Assembly: GCA_002390845.1 (NCBI GenBank)
Contig: DGQT01000002.1
Span: forward strand, 61,477 to 125,476
Source: Chitinophagaceae bacterium UBA4407
GTDB lineage: Bacteria; Bacteroidota; Bacteroidia; Chitinophagales; Chitinophagaceae
Length of the DNA: 64,000 bases
Direction of reading: 5' to 3'
Part shown: piece after piece, positions 35,448-44,708 of the stretch
How positions within the stretch are numbered: position 1 is the first letter of the stretch
Layout: every line of letters starts with the position of its first letter
The notes under the pieces: model-generated
Databases searched by the model: none
What the model was told of the DNA's origin: nothing
Seen by the model: the letters and a program-made list of their open reading frames with translations, nothing else
Translations under genes and position numbers: made by a program

Positions 35448-35471
35448 ATTTTTGTTTTGGTTAGCTAACGG

Positions 35472-36083
35472 CTAAAATGCACGGCCCAGTGCAGGGTCGC
35501 TCCAGGGGCTGTTGCCTTTGGGGCCTACGGCGCATACACGGTACCATGCTTTTTCGCCACTGGGCAGGCCGGTTATTACCGCACTTGCTTTGGTGGTAAC
35601 AACGGTAAGGGTTTGCCAGTTGGTTGCACCATCGGCACTGGTTTGCATCAGGTAGGTTTTTGCCCTGTCAGTTTTTTTCCAGCGCAGGCTTACATCCCCT
35701 TCGTTGGTACCCATTTCGGCAATAAGGTTTTGCGGGGCGGGCAAATCCTGCGGGGGTGTTTTTGGGGCTGCAACTTCTAAACCGCTGCTGAGGATTACCA
35801 GCTCCTCGCCATTGCTTGCTTCCTGCACATAAGCGGTAAGCTGAATCATGAGCTTATCCAACTCCTGCTCTTTGCTGCGCATTACGGCGGTTTTGGTTTT
35901 GCCGCCATCTGCCGCTTCGTTGTAAGCGGTTTCCAGCTCGTCGGCAGCGGTGCTTATTGCTACCAGCGTTGGGTTGGGTCTTGGGTAAGCGGCGTTACCC
36001 GTCATTAATGTTACGGTGTTCCGTGCTTTTAGCACTTTGTCTGGAACGGTAAGGGTGGTGAATCCTAATTTTACTTTTGCCAT
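35472..36083 (-). CDS. Fibronectin type III domain protein
   Basis: The 203-residue protein has an N-terminal helical part (about 1-100, with ISTAADELETAYNEAADGGK and TAVMRSKEQELDKLMIQLTA) and one fibronectin type III domain (115-203). The latter has APQNLIAEMG, SLRWKKTDRAKTYLMQTS and WYRVCAVGPKGNSPWSDPA. There is no signal peptide, which is unusual for Fn3 proteins. This kind of small, signal-less protein recurs in Bacteroidota, but its role is not known. Its coding sequence is visibly more G+C-rich than its neighbours. It is its own transcription unit with a terminator. Confidence 0.8.
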   Translation of the reverse strand: MAKVKLGFTTLTVPDKVLKARNTVTLMTGNAAYPRPNPTLVAISTAADELETAYNEAADGGKTKTAVMRSKEQELDKLMIQLTAYVQEASNGEELVILSSGLEVAAPKTPPQDLPAPQNLIAEMGTNEGDVSLRWKKTDRAKTYLMQTSADGATNWQTLTVVTTKASAVITGLPSGEKAWYRVCAVGPKGNSPWSDPALGRAF

Positions 36084-36359
36084 AATTATGGGCTTTAAAG
36101 GTTAGAGAATAAATAAAGCGTTTGCCTTTTACAGGTGGTATAAAAATTTTTAAAGGTTTAGGGTTTTATTTTTTATTGCAGCCATGCCTTTGCCGGGCTG
36201 CATGATGATGGTGTTTTTAACGGTCATAAAACTGTTTGTTACCGGCTTAGGTATGTTTTGGTAAAACATGTTTATGTTTTTTTTCGGTCTGGATATTTTT
36301 GTCGCAATGATATTCAGGAGGGAAACAAGCGTGCTGTAATTTTTTTTAAGGATGGCTAT

Positions 36360-36690
36360 TGGGGCTTAAAAGATATTGATGTTTGCTTTAAATATAGTGA
36401 TGTTGATGATGAACATAAATATGTTTGTTGCTGGCATGAATATGTTTTTTTGAAACTATGTTTATGATTGCTTTAAACATAATAATGGTTGTTTTAAACA
36501 TAGTGATGTTGATGATGAACATAACAATATTTGTTGCGAGGATAGATATGTTTTTTTGAAATGATGTTTATGATTGCTTTTGGGATGAACATGTTTGCTT
36601 TTGGGATAAGCATGTTTGCTTTAAACATAGTTATGTTTGTTTTAATGATAACGATGTTTTTGATGGGAATGGTTATGTTTTTTCACCTTT
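36360..36690. repeat. Degenerate 21-bp tandem repeat with 105-bp higher-order period
   Basis: Units of about 21 bp of the form ATAnnnATGTTTGCTTTAAAC repeat, for example ATAAGCATGTTTGCTTTAAA and ATAGTTATGTTTGTTTTAAT. A block at about 36,395-36,478 recurs at 36,500-36,584, an offset of 105 bases (five units). T-tracts recur every two helical turns, so the DNA may be bent. The repeat translates to a Met/Phe-rich frame, which I do not take as a gene. Confidence 0.65.
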
Positions 36691-36692
36691 GC

Positions 36693-36866
36693 TGTACTTT
36701 TTCTCTTGAAAGAAAAAGTACCAAAAAGTTCAGGCACGGATGAGGATACAACACATCCGTGCATGGGCACTGATTGGGCTTTTGCAGAACTGTGAATTGG
36801 GCTGCATATCCCTGATTATTTGCGCAGTGGCTGACTGATTGTTGCCTTTAAATGGTTTGGGTTTGA
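36693..36866 (+). repeat. Direct repeat of about 174 bp, copy 1 (family G)
   Basis: It begins TGTACTTTTTCTCTTGAAAG, a palindrome with AAAGTAC, and continues AAAAAGTTCAGGCACGGATG and GCGCAGTGGCTGACTGATT. The second copy is 249 bases downstream. Confidence 0.85.
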
Positions 36867-36941
36867 TTATCTTGTAGAGTTTTTTTTCTTCTTGCCTCTT
36901 TGCTTATACTACAAATGCCGGGCTTCTGAAACTTTTTGTTC

Positions 36942-37115
36942 TGTACTTTTTCTCTTGAAAGAAAAAGTACCAAAAAGTTCAGGCACGGATGAGGATACAA
37001 CACATCCGTGCACGTGCAATGATTGGGCTTTTGAATTACTGTAATTTGGACTGTATATCCCTGAACATTTGCGCAGTGGCTGACTGATTACTTGCTTTAA
37101 ACGGTTTGGGGTTGA
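36942..37115 (+). repeat. Direct repeat of about 174 bp, copy 2 (family G)
   Basis: It repeats 36,693-36,866 with scattered differences in its second half. The TACTTTTTCTCTTGAAAGAA palindrome could act as a terminator in both directions. Confidence 0.85.
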
Positions 37116-37283
37116 TAATACATGTGTGGGCCTTGTTGCCTATAGCTTCTTTGCCTTGTTGCCTCTTTGCTTCCTTCGAAAAGACGGTAAAAAGTTTACG
37201 CGTCATTTCCGTCTTTGCTGGATCTGCCTTACCAACAAAGGTTCGCTTCGATCTACGCTACAGTAAAAGCCCCATACAGTTGA

Positions 37284-37440
37284 GAACGTACAAGTGAGTG
37301 ACCCCGAGTTCCTCCCGACAAATATCGGGATCGTCGGGGTTCCGAAAGCTTTCGGAATGCCACGCCTTTTATTGCTCCCATAAAAGAGGAACTTTGAAAC
37401 GAGCGTGGCAACAGGCGATGCCATAAGATTATTGGCCGGT
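37284..37440. repeat. Family A right-arm core joined to a family C repeat
   Basis: AGAACGTACAAGTGAGTGAC runs into CCCGAGTTCCTCCCGACAAA, TATCGGGATCGTCGG, GAAAGCTTTCGGAATGCCAC and GAGCGTGGCAACAGGCGATG. The C part matches 62,600-62,730. The rest of the 36,084-37,654 gap contains no gene I can support. Confidence 0.65.
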
Positions 37441-37654
37441 ACACAAAAAAATAAATAGTTATTACAGAAACTGCAGGTTGCAGTAACAAATTAAGTCTTG
37501 GATAAAGATGGATAATTAAGATGCTTTACCTGCATAAAAGAAAAAAAATATTTGGGTGTTATGTTCTGTGTTTCTTTTGTAAGTATATTTAAACTGTTGG
37601 TTTATAATACCAGTAAGCAATCAAAACTTCTTTTAATTCAAAACCCCGTGATCC

Positions 37655-39868
37655 ATGCCTGAAGCATTGAATAAAAAAATTGATAAAACCTTAAGCCCTG
37701 CAGATGTAATAAATGCCGAACGTGAGTACCTTAATTTAGACGCACAGAAAACAGTATCCGGAATCGCAGTTTCGGGCGGAGGCATTCGTTCTGCATCATT
37801 TGGGCTTGGCGTTATGCAGGCACTTGTAGCCAATAACCAACTGCAGCGTATGGATTATATGTCTACCGTTTCGGGTGGCGGGTATTTAGGCGCTGCACTT
37901 ACCTGGGCACTTAAGCAGGGCGGAACAAGTGCAGGAACAACTTCAGAAAATTTTCCGTTGGGAAAACGTGGTAAGCACCGCGACAAAGACACCATATTAA
38001 AAGATAACCCGGTTGATGAGGATGATAATAAGTTACTTGATTTTATAAGGCAGCACGGCTCGTACCTGGCACCAACACCAGGCCTGGATATGGTATCGTT
38101 TGTAGCTGTTGTTTTAAGGAGCATGGTGATGTCGTTATTTGTTTATTTTAGTTTTTTAACCATAGCAATGACAACATCGCTGTGGCTTTTATACAAACTG
38201 GTAAACTTTGTATGGCCTTATGCAACTCCGTATATAAGCAATATAAAATTTTTAAATCCCCTTGAGAATAATGGAGAAGTTCCTGAAAATTTAAAAGACG
38301 GGGCAATGCTTTTTATCGGGGCCGTACTCCTGATTTATATTGTTTTAAAGGGTTTTATATTTTCTATAAAAACTTACGCCAGCAGCAACAAGGCTGTAAA
38401 AAAACGTTACGTAAATTTTATAAAGGGTCAAGAACTCATAGGCTTTTTGCTGAAAATAAGTTTGGCCTGTTTTGTGTTAGGTTCGTTGCCCTATTTTACC
38501 TCGCTTATGGGAGATGTTGCCAAATATATAATACCAAGCGGTTCTACTTTGTTTGGTTCAGTAGTAGGGCTTTGGCAATATAAAAAAGCGCAAAGTAAAG
38601 AGCATAACAGCGGCGGTGTTACATCTGATCTGATGATTTATGCCGGTGCCATTGCATTATTTTATGGGGTATTGCTTTTTGCTTATATGGCTGCTACCGA
38701 ACTTTTTTTAGGTGACAACCTTGTAATGGAACAACCATTTTTATTCGGTTTACTTGTAATTGTTTCCTTCTTATTTGGAAGATTTGTGAACTTAAATGTA
38801 CTCGGGCCACATCATATATGGCGCAACAGGCTTATGGAAGCCTTTATGCCCAATAAACATGCTGTGGAAACCAATTGCTGGGAACCGGCAACCGAGGCAG
38901 ATGCTGCACTTATGGAAGATATGTGCGATGAAAATAACCGCAGGCCCTATCATATAATTAACACGAACGTTATTTTAGCCAACTCCCCAAAAGTTGATTA
39001 TAGTGGAAGGGGAGGAGACAACTTTATTATTTCAAGATTGTTTTGTGGTTGCGATGCTACCGGGTGGAAAGCTACACGGCTGTTTCAAAAAAATAAAACA
39101 AGGGGCATGACATTGGCTACCGCAATGGCTACCTCGGCTGCAGCTTTAAACCCGGGTGCCGCCGTTTCTGGCGAAGGCGTTACGCGTAATGTTGTTATCT
39201 CCATTTTATTATCAATGCTCAATTTAAGATTGGGCTATTGGGCAGGTAATCCTGCACAGGAAAATACTTTAGGTGCACCCAATTTTTTTGTTCCGGGTTT
39301 AACCAGTGAAATATTAAGGAAAGGGCTTAAAGAAACCAGCCAGCACATTCAGCTATCTGATGGCGGGCACTACGAAAACCTTGCATTGTATGAATTAATC
39401 AGGAGGAAATTGAACCTGATCATTGTTTCTGATGGTGGGGCCGACCCTGTTTTTAATTTTGATGACCTTGCCAATGCTATTGAAAAAGTACGCGTAGATT
39501 TTGGAGTAAAAATTTCATTTAACCCAGGCTATGAACTTGGTAATATTTTACCGGGTACTGCCGGTGATAGTTTTTTTCAAAAGAAATACGGAATTGCGAA
39601 AGCCGGGTTTGCGATTGGTAAAATTAAATATGCGGATAATTCTGTTGGCACGCTTGTGTATGTTAAACTGGCCATGATAGAAGATATGGCAACAGATGTA
39701 TTTAGCTATAAGGGCGTAAATCCTTCGTTTCCGCATCAATCAACTTCCGACCAGTTCTTTGATGAAAAACAGTTTGAAGCTTACCGCGAACTTGGCTATT
39801 ATATTGCCTGGCAAATGATGTCTTCAGAAGATGGTAAAAAGATATTTCCAAATGATAACCCATCTTAA
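37655..39868 (+). CDS. Patatin-like phospholipase with inserted membrane region
   Basis: The 737-residue protein has a patatin/cPLA2-type lipase fold split by a membrane region. The N-terminal half holds the oxyanion motif VSGGGIRSASFGLGV (residues about 36-50) and the nucleophile in STVSGGGYLG (Ser73). The catalytic Asp569 is in LSDGGHYENLALYEL in the second half. Between them at least five hydrophobic helices occur (about 150-385), such as VMSLFVYFSFLTIAMTTSLW, LFIGAVLLIYIVLKGF and MIYAGAIALFYGVLLFAYMA. It should therefore be an inner-membrane lipase acting on membrane lipids from the cytoplasmic side. Patatins are also effectors in CBASS defence, but no cyclase or sensor gene is beside it. 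Confidence 0.88.
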   Translation: MPEALNKKIDKTLSPADVINAEREYLNLDAQKTVSGIAVSGGGIRSASFGLGVMQALVANNQLQRMDYMSTVSGGGYLGAALTWALKQGGTSAGTTSENFPLGKRGKHRDKDTILKDNPVDEDDNKLLDFIRQHGSYLAPTPGLDMVSFVAVVLRSMVMSLFVYFSFLTIAMTTSLWLLYKLVNFVWPYATPYISNIKFLNPLENNGEVPENLKDGAMLFIGAVLLIYIVLKGFIFSIKTYASSNKAVKKRYVNFIKGQELIGFLLKISLACFVLGSLPYFTSLMGDVAKYIIPSGSTLFGSVVGLWQYKKAQSKEHNSGGVTSDLMIYAGAIALFYGVLLFAYMAATELFLGDNLVMEQPFLFGLLVIVSFLFGRFVNLNVLGPHHIWRNRLMEAFMPNKHAVETNCWEPATEADAALMEDMCDENNRRPYHIINTNVILANSPKVDYSGRGGDNFIISRLFCGCDATGWKATRLFQKNKTRGMTLATAMATSAAALNPGAAVSGEGVTRNVVISILLSMLNLRLGYWAGNPAQENTLGAPNFFVPGLTSEILRKGLKETSQHIQLSDGGHYENLALYELIRRKLNLIIVSDGGADPVFNFDDLANAIEKVRVDFGVKISFNPGYELGNILPGTAGDSFFQKKYGIAKAGFAIGKIKYADNSVGTLVYVKLAMIEDMATDVFSYKGVNPSFPHQSTSDQFFDEKQFEAYRELGYYIAWQMMSSEDGKKIFPNDNPS

Positions 39869-39969
39869 AAACGCGATGTTATGCAAGGGTGATCTCAAAA
39901 AGGCCAGGCAATAAAAAAGGGATGCTATAGTGTGTATCATTTTATGAAATACATTTTTTGTTCCCAACT

Positions 39970-40060
39970 GATGAAATTTTACTCATCGTTCCTTGCGTCG
40001 CGCTCTTGTGCTGCCGGATATTTTACTGAGCTTTGTATAAGCAAAGATTGCAGCGAAGAT
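39970..40060 (+). repeat. Family A repeat, left arm, diverged
   Basis: TTCCTTGCGTCGCGCTCTTG, TGCTGCCGGAT and CTGAGCTTTG. It lies between the patatin gene and the DUF1330-like gene. Confidence 0.6.
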
Positions 40061-40084
40061 CGTTGCAGGCAGGTTCAATTGTTT

Positions 40085-40390
40085 TCATGATAGTTTTATT
40101 CCTTTAAATAATATGGAAGCTTTTATGGATTGATCTTTTAAGTGCAGAAATTTCATTCTTTCTTTATCCTGTTTAAAGTTTTCAAAATCCTGTTCAGTAT
40201 CAAACTCAACAAGATGTATTTCGTAAGGCTTGTCAATTGAATACTCAATAAAAGCATTTTCACTGGGCCTTATTCTCAGTAAAAGCCGCCCGTTATATCT
40301 GGAAATGATTGGTATAGCAATATCTTCAAATTCATGAAACACATTTTCCTGTCCTTCTTTAATGTAAATCAATTGTGTTATGTAGATCAT
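40085..40390 (-). CDS. DUF1330-like small dimeric alpha/beta-barrel protein
   Basis: The 101-residue protein has the ferredoxin-like plan of DUF1330/EthD families: MIYITQLIYIKEGQENVFHE (strand and helix), NGRLLLRIRP (second strand), IHLVEFDTEQDFENFKQDKE (third strand and helix) and a C-terminal strand SILFKGI. It is cytoplasmic. Members of these families are small dimers with unknown or varied activities. It stands alone, divergent from the Lrp-type regulator. Confidence 0.75.
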   Translation of the reverse strand: MIYITQLIYIKEGQENVFHEFEDIAIPIISRYNGRLLLRIRPSENAFIEYSIDKPYEIHLVEFDTEQDFENFKQDKERMKFLHLKDQSIKASILFKGIKLS

Positions 40391-40544
40391 TTCAACTCAG
40401 GTTTACTTTATGGCTATTACCTAAATTACAGTAATTAAACGATTTCTATAATAGCCCGGTGTTTTTTGCACAAACATGCTTGTGTTAATGTGACAAATAG
40501 CACACCGGAAGCTTTATAAATTTTATAAACCCGATTGCCGGGGA

Positions 40545-40640
40545 AGCTGTAGATGCACATAGATATTCAGATGAACGTAATGCGACGCAACAGGCGATAC
40601 AATGAAAAACTATTGCTGGTTTCCAAACAAATAAAACTAA
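40545..40640 (+). repeat. Family C/A hybrid repeat fragment
   Basis: AGATGAACGTAATGCGACGC, AACAGGCGATACAATGAAAA and TGCTGGTTTCC resemble the segment at 10,600-10,660. The remaining gap 40,391-40,789 has A+T-rich sequence, presumably with the promoter of the Lrp gene, but no clear -7 element. Confidence 0.5.
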
Positions 40641-40789
40641 AATAACAACTGAGGAATGCAATAAATGAAACCTGGTGTTTTTTGTAACCTTTTAAAGAGG
40701 CAGTAAAATGAAAATATGTATAAATATCTTGTTGAATAATAAAAATAATATAATTTCATGCTAAGGTTTATAAAATATCTGTAACTGCC

Positions 40790-41266
40790 ATGGATGAGAG
40801 GATGGATGAACTCGATTACCTGATCTTGAGAGAACTGCAGAAAGATGGCAGTATGTCGCTGACTGTTATTGCGAAAAAATTAAAGGTGTCCATTGGTACC
40901 ATTCGTAACAGGATGACGAGATTAACTGCGGATAAAACAGTGCAGATCATTGGCAGAATTGATCCGGATAAAGTTGGCTTTCATGCTTATGCACGAATTT
41001 TTATCGCAGTAAAACCGGCAAAGAATATTCAGGCCGCTGCAGTAAAGCTGGCCGCATTTCCTGAAGTAAGTTTTTTGGCAATGATCTCGGGGAAATACGA
41101 CCTTGAATTAAATGTACAGTGCAGGGACAATAATCACCTGGTACAACTTATGGAAAAAATACATACCGTTGATAGTGTGTATGAAACGGATACAAATATG
41201 TACCTTAAAGTATTTAAAATAGCACAACCCGATCTTGACCTTGTAAAAGATATTTGGGTTAAATAA
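40790..41266 (+). CDS. Lrp/AsnC family transcriptional regulator
   Basis: The 158-residue protein has an N-terminal helix-turn-helix (residues 6-60: LDYLILRELQKDGSMSLTVI, AKKLKVSIGTIRNRMTRL) and a C-terminal AsnC-type ligand-binding (RAM) domain (70-150: GFHAYARIFIAVKPAKNIQA, ISGKYDLELNVQCRD). Such regulators sense amino acids or related small molecules and often control the adjoining catabolic genes. It is the first gene of a plus-strand cluster (SusC/D, aldehyde dehydrogenases, aminotransferases), so local control of amino-acid or amine breakdown is the likely role. Confidence 0.93.
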   Translation: MDERMDELDYLILRELQKDGSMSLTVIAKKLKVSIGTIRNRMTRLTADKTVQIIGRIDPDKVGFHAYARIFIAVKPAKNIQAAAVKLAAFPEVSFLAMISGKYDLELNVQCRDNNHLVQLMEKIHTVDSVYETDTNMYLKVFKIAQPDLDLVKDIWVK

Positions 41267-41308
41267 CATTGCTGCCGTTAATTAGTAAAACCAAACAAAC
41301 CACCGCTT

Positions 41309-44300
41309 ATGAATTGTAAACGACTATTGTTATTACTGCTGATTGTTACCGCAGCCGCTTGCTTTGAACAGGTTTTTGCCCAGGTTGCCGGTATGGTAAT
41401 TAAAGGAAAAGTTACGGGTAAAGATGGATTGGCGCTTGCCAGTGTTTCTGTAACAGTAAAAGGCAAACCAAACGAAGCCACACTTACAGATGCAGAAGGC
41501 AATTTTACTTTAAGGGTTAAAGAAAACAGCGGCACACTCGTGTTAAGCAATGTTGGCTACGCACTTAAAGAAGTGGCGTTTACCAGTGCAACTACCAACC
41601 TCGATGTAAAAATGGAAGAAAGCGTAAGTGTACTGAATGATGTAGTGCTTACCGGTTATATCAAGCAAAAGAAAAGCGATATTACCGGCGCCATCTCATC
41701 TGTACGCAACAAAGAATTTAAAGACCAGCCCGTTTTAAATATTGCACAAAGCATCCAGGGAAAAGTTGCAGGTATTCTTGTAACAACTCCAAGCGGAACA
41801 CCCGGTGCAGGCTTGCTGGTAAGTGTTAGAGGTGCAAGCAATCCGTTGTACGTAGTAGATGGCGTGCCGATGATTAGTGAAAGCAACTCTTCGCTTTCTA
41901 CCTCTTATAATACCGATGGCGAAGAAGTAGGCAAGGGGCAGAACATCAGTTCAATTGCAGATATTAACCCTGATGATATTGAATCATTGGAAGTATTAAA
42001 AGATGCATCTTCTGCATCTATATACGGTGCACGTGCTGCCAACGGTGTAGTACTCATTACAACCAAAAGAGGTAAGACAGGCAAAACAGATTTTAGCTTC
42101 AACAGCTATACCGGTATACAGAATGTAGCGCGTAAAATTCCTTTCTTAAGCAGCACTGAATTGGTTGCCCTGGAAGAAGACGCAAAGGCGCAGGATTATA
42201 AATTGTACCAGCACGATCCTTCATTGTTCCCCGCAGACTTTGATCCCAATGTGCTTACCAGTGCATTGCCTGAAAGCTGGAACACCGGTGTAAATACCAA
42301 CTGGCTCGATGAGATATTTCATACGGCACCCATAAGCAATATTCAGCTCTCGGCACGCGGTGGCAATGAGAAAACAAAATTCTTTATTGCGGGTAATTAT
42401 TTTGATCAGCAGGGTATTGTGATTGAAAACTTTTATAAGCGTGGCAGCTTTCGTTTAAACCTTGATAACAAGGTAAGCGACCATGTGTCGATAGGTGCAA
42501 GCGCAAGCTTTACTTATAGCCGCAACAGAAGAAGTTTTAATGATGATACTTACACTGGGATTGTTACAAATGCCATTGGTGCATCACCGCTGGAGCCAGT
42601 CTATAACCCAGATGGAACTTATACCGATTATACCGAATACCAGGCAAGCTGGTTAAGCGATAACCCGGTAAAATCTGCAAAAGAAATTACGGCGTTTACT
42701 TCAAGCTACCGTTTTATAGGAACTGTGTTTGCAGATATTGATGTGGTAAATAATTTAAAATTCAGGAGTTCTTTCAGTACAGATTATTCTAACCTTACGG
42801 ATGATCAGTTCTTTGATCCCATTACCACAGATGGTTCTGCCGTTGGTGGTAAAGCCATTAAAGGCATTTACAGAAATACCACATGGATCAATGAAAACAA
42901 CCTTACTTACCAAAACAGTTTTGGAAAAAGTGACCTTACGGTTTTGGGTGGTTTTAGCGTGCAGTCTTCAAAGATCAATTCATCTTCTATTCGCGGACAA
43001 GGGTTCCCTGAAGGGAGTGGTTTACAAAATATTTCCAGCGCTTCTTCCATTACAGCAGCAAGCGATTTAAATACCGGCTGGGGATTGGTCTCTTTTATCA
43101 GTCGTGCCAATTACAGTTACGATTCTAAATATCTTTTTTCGGTTAGTGCACGTTACGATGGTTCTTCCCGTTTCGATCCTTCAGGTCGCTGGGGTTTGTT
43201 CCCTGCCGCATCTGCAGGATGGGTGCTTACCAAAGAAAAATTTCTAAGCAATTCAAAATGGCTCAGCAGCCTTAAACTGCGGGTAAGTTATGGCTTAACC
43301 GGCGACCAGGAGATTGGTGATTTTCAATACCTCAGTTACTGGACTCCCGGAAGATATGATGGTTATGCAGGTCTTCGTCCTCGAAACTTAGGCAACAACG
43401 ACCTCACCTGGCAGCGTAATAAAATGTTCAACGTGGGTGTTGATTATGAAATTCTAAAAGGCCGCATCAGTGGTTCTATTGAATACTTTAAAGGCAACCG
43501 TACAAAACTATTGGCGGAAGCTGTATTGCCTGCTACATCAGGCTTTCCATCGCTTACCATTAATTCTGGCAACGTGGAAAATTCAGGTGTCGAGCTTTCT
43601 GTAAATGCTTACATCATCAAGAAAAAAGATTTTACATGGAACGCTTCATTCAACATTAGCTTCATTAAAAACAAGATTAAATCTTTGTATTCTGATAATG
43701 AACTCGTAAGCGCCTACAACGACCTCTTCCCTACACATATCTTAAAAGTGGGCGAAGCAGTTGGTTCTTTATGGGGCATCAAATACCTTGGTGTAAATCC
43801 TGATACCGGCGATCCCATCTACGATGATTTAAATAAAGATGGTGTTATTGATGATGCTGACAGCCGTGTACTCGGCAAAGCAACGCCTGATTATTTTGGT
43901 GGTTTAACCAACGATTTTAAATACAAGAACTGGGATCTTTCTATTTCAACGCAATTCAGTGTGGGCAACAAAGTGTACAACCTTATTAAGTCAACCTACC
44001 AAACACTCGGATGGAGCGATCAGGGCTGGGATGAGAACGGCGTTTTATACCAGGTGTATGCCAACAATGCCACCATTGTAAATAAACGTTGGGAGAAACC
44101 CGGCGATAAAACAGATATACCAAGAGCTTCATTGATCTTCCAAAACTATTTACAGAATTCATCGCAGTTTGTGGAGGATGCATCTTTCTTCCGCATAAGA
44201 ACGGTGAACCTTGGTTATACCATAAAGCCAAAGAAAACAAAGGCATTTACATCATTGCGTGTGTATGCACAGGTACAGAACCTGCATGTGTTTACAAACT

Positions 44301-44422
44301 ACTATGGGTTCGATCCGGAGGTAAGTTCAAACGGCGGTGCCAACGAACAAACGGCAGGCGTAGATTATGCAGCTTACCCGCAGGCACGTACTATAACCTT
44401 TGGTGTAAACTTTAATTTTTAA
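41309..44422 (+). CDS. SusC/RagA family TonB-linked outer membrane protein
   Basis: The 1037-residue outer membrane transporter has a signal peptide (1-25, ending VFAQ). A CarboxypepD_reg-like domain follows (28-110: VIKGKVTGKDGLALASVSVT). The plug (120-230) has VVLTGYIKQKKSDITGAISS, GKVAGILVTTPSGTPGAGLL and the SusC marker VLKDASSASIYGARAANGVV. The rest is a beta-barrel ending in an aromatic-rich strand (RTITFGVNFNF). It imports a large substrate with the lipoprotein SusD partner encoded next. In this cluster the cargo may be a peptide or amine-containing compound rather than a glycan, since no glycosidase is in the block; that is inference. Confidence 0.95.
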   Translation: MNCKRLLLLLLIVTAAACFEQVFAQVAGMVIKGKVTGKDGLALASVSVTVKGKPNEATLTDAEGNFTLRVKENSGTLVLSNVGYALKEVAFTSATTNLDVKMEESVSVLNDVVLTGYIKQKKSDITGAISSVRNKEFKDQPVLNIAQSIQGKVAGILVTTPSGTPGAGLLVSVRGASNPLYVVDGVPMISESNSSLSTSYNTDGEEVGKGQNISSIADINPDDIESLEVLKDASSASIYGARAANGVVLITTKRGKTGKTDFSFNSYTGIQNVARKIPFLSSTELVALEEDAKAQDYKLYQHDPSLFPADFDPNVLTSALPESWNTGVNTNWLDEIFHTAPISNIQLSARGGNEKTKFFIAGNYFDQQGIVIENFYKRGSFRLNLDNKVSDHVSIGASASFTYSRNRRSFNDDTYTGIVTNAIGASPLEPVYNPDGTYTDYTEYQASWLSDNPVKSAKEITAFTSSYRFIGTVFADIDVVNNLKFRSSFSTDYSNLTDDQFFDPITTDGSAVGGKAIKGIYRNTTWINENNLTYQNSFGKSDLTVLGGFSVQSSKINSSSIRGQGFPEGSGLQNISSASSITAASDLNTGWGLVSFISRANYSYDSKYLFSVSARYDGSSRFDPSGRWGLFPAASAGWVLTKEKFLSNSKWLSSLKLRVSYGLTGDQEIGDFQYLSYWTPGRYDGYAGLRPRNLGNNDLTWQRNKMFNVGVDYEILKGRISGSIEYFKGNRTKLLAEAVLPATSGFPSLTINSGNVENSGVELSVNAYIIKKKDFTWNASFNISFIKNKIKSLYSDNELVSAYNDLFPTHILKVGEAVGSLWGIKYLGVNPDTGDPIYDDLNKDGVIDDADSRVLGKATPDYFGGLTNDFKYKNWDLSISTQFSVGNKVYNLIKSTYQTLGWSDQGWDENGVLYQVYANNATIVNKRWEKPGDKTDIPRASLIFQNYLQNSSQFVEDASFFRIRTVNLGYTIKPKKTKAFTSLRVYAQVQNLHVFTNYYGFDPEVSSNGGANEQTAGVDYAAYPQARTITFGVNFNF

Positions 44423-44429
44423 AATCAGT

Positions 44430-44640
44430 ATGAGCCAGGCTATATCTATCTATGAAGCTTTTGTTGCGTCGCACTCTTGTACGGTTGGATTATATATTGG
44501 TCAAAAAAACCACAAAGGTACAAGGGCATTAAGCCGCACTAAGACTTTGTGATACTTTGAGTCTTAGTGTCTTCGTGGTTCAAAAGAAAGTTGCGCAAAG
44601 TTCAGAACGCACAAGTGAGTGACACAACAGCCGATTAGTA
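44430..44640. repeat. Family A composite repeat with a nested palindromic repeat
   Basis: The left arm (44,430-44,500) reads TGAGCCAGGC, ATGAAGCTTTTGTTGCGTCG and CACTCTTGTACGGTTGGATT. The right arm (44,607-44,640) reads GAACGCACAAGTGAGTGACA. The interior (44,508-44,590) is a different dispersed repeat able to form a hairpin: ACCACAAAGG, CACTAAGACT and AGTCTTAGTG, GTGGTT. It separates SusC from SusD. Confidence 0.75.
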
Positions 44641-44708
44641 AAGAATCAAAAGCCTGGTCAAAAAGTATATCAGACATAAAAAAATCATACATCAGAAATA
44701 AAATAATT

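Noticed and set aside
36561..36743. 60-residue Met/Phe-rich frame
   Set aside because: It is only the translation of the 21-bp repeat, a multiple of three.
36250..37120. CRISPR array
   Set aside because: The repeats are degenerate and contiguous, without constant repeats separated by unique spacers of fixed length.
37655..39868. CBASS defence system with patatin effector
   Set aside because: No cyclic-oligonucleotide synthase or sensor gene is next to it.
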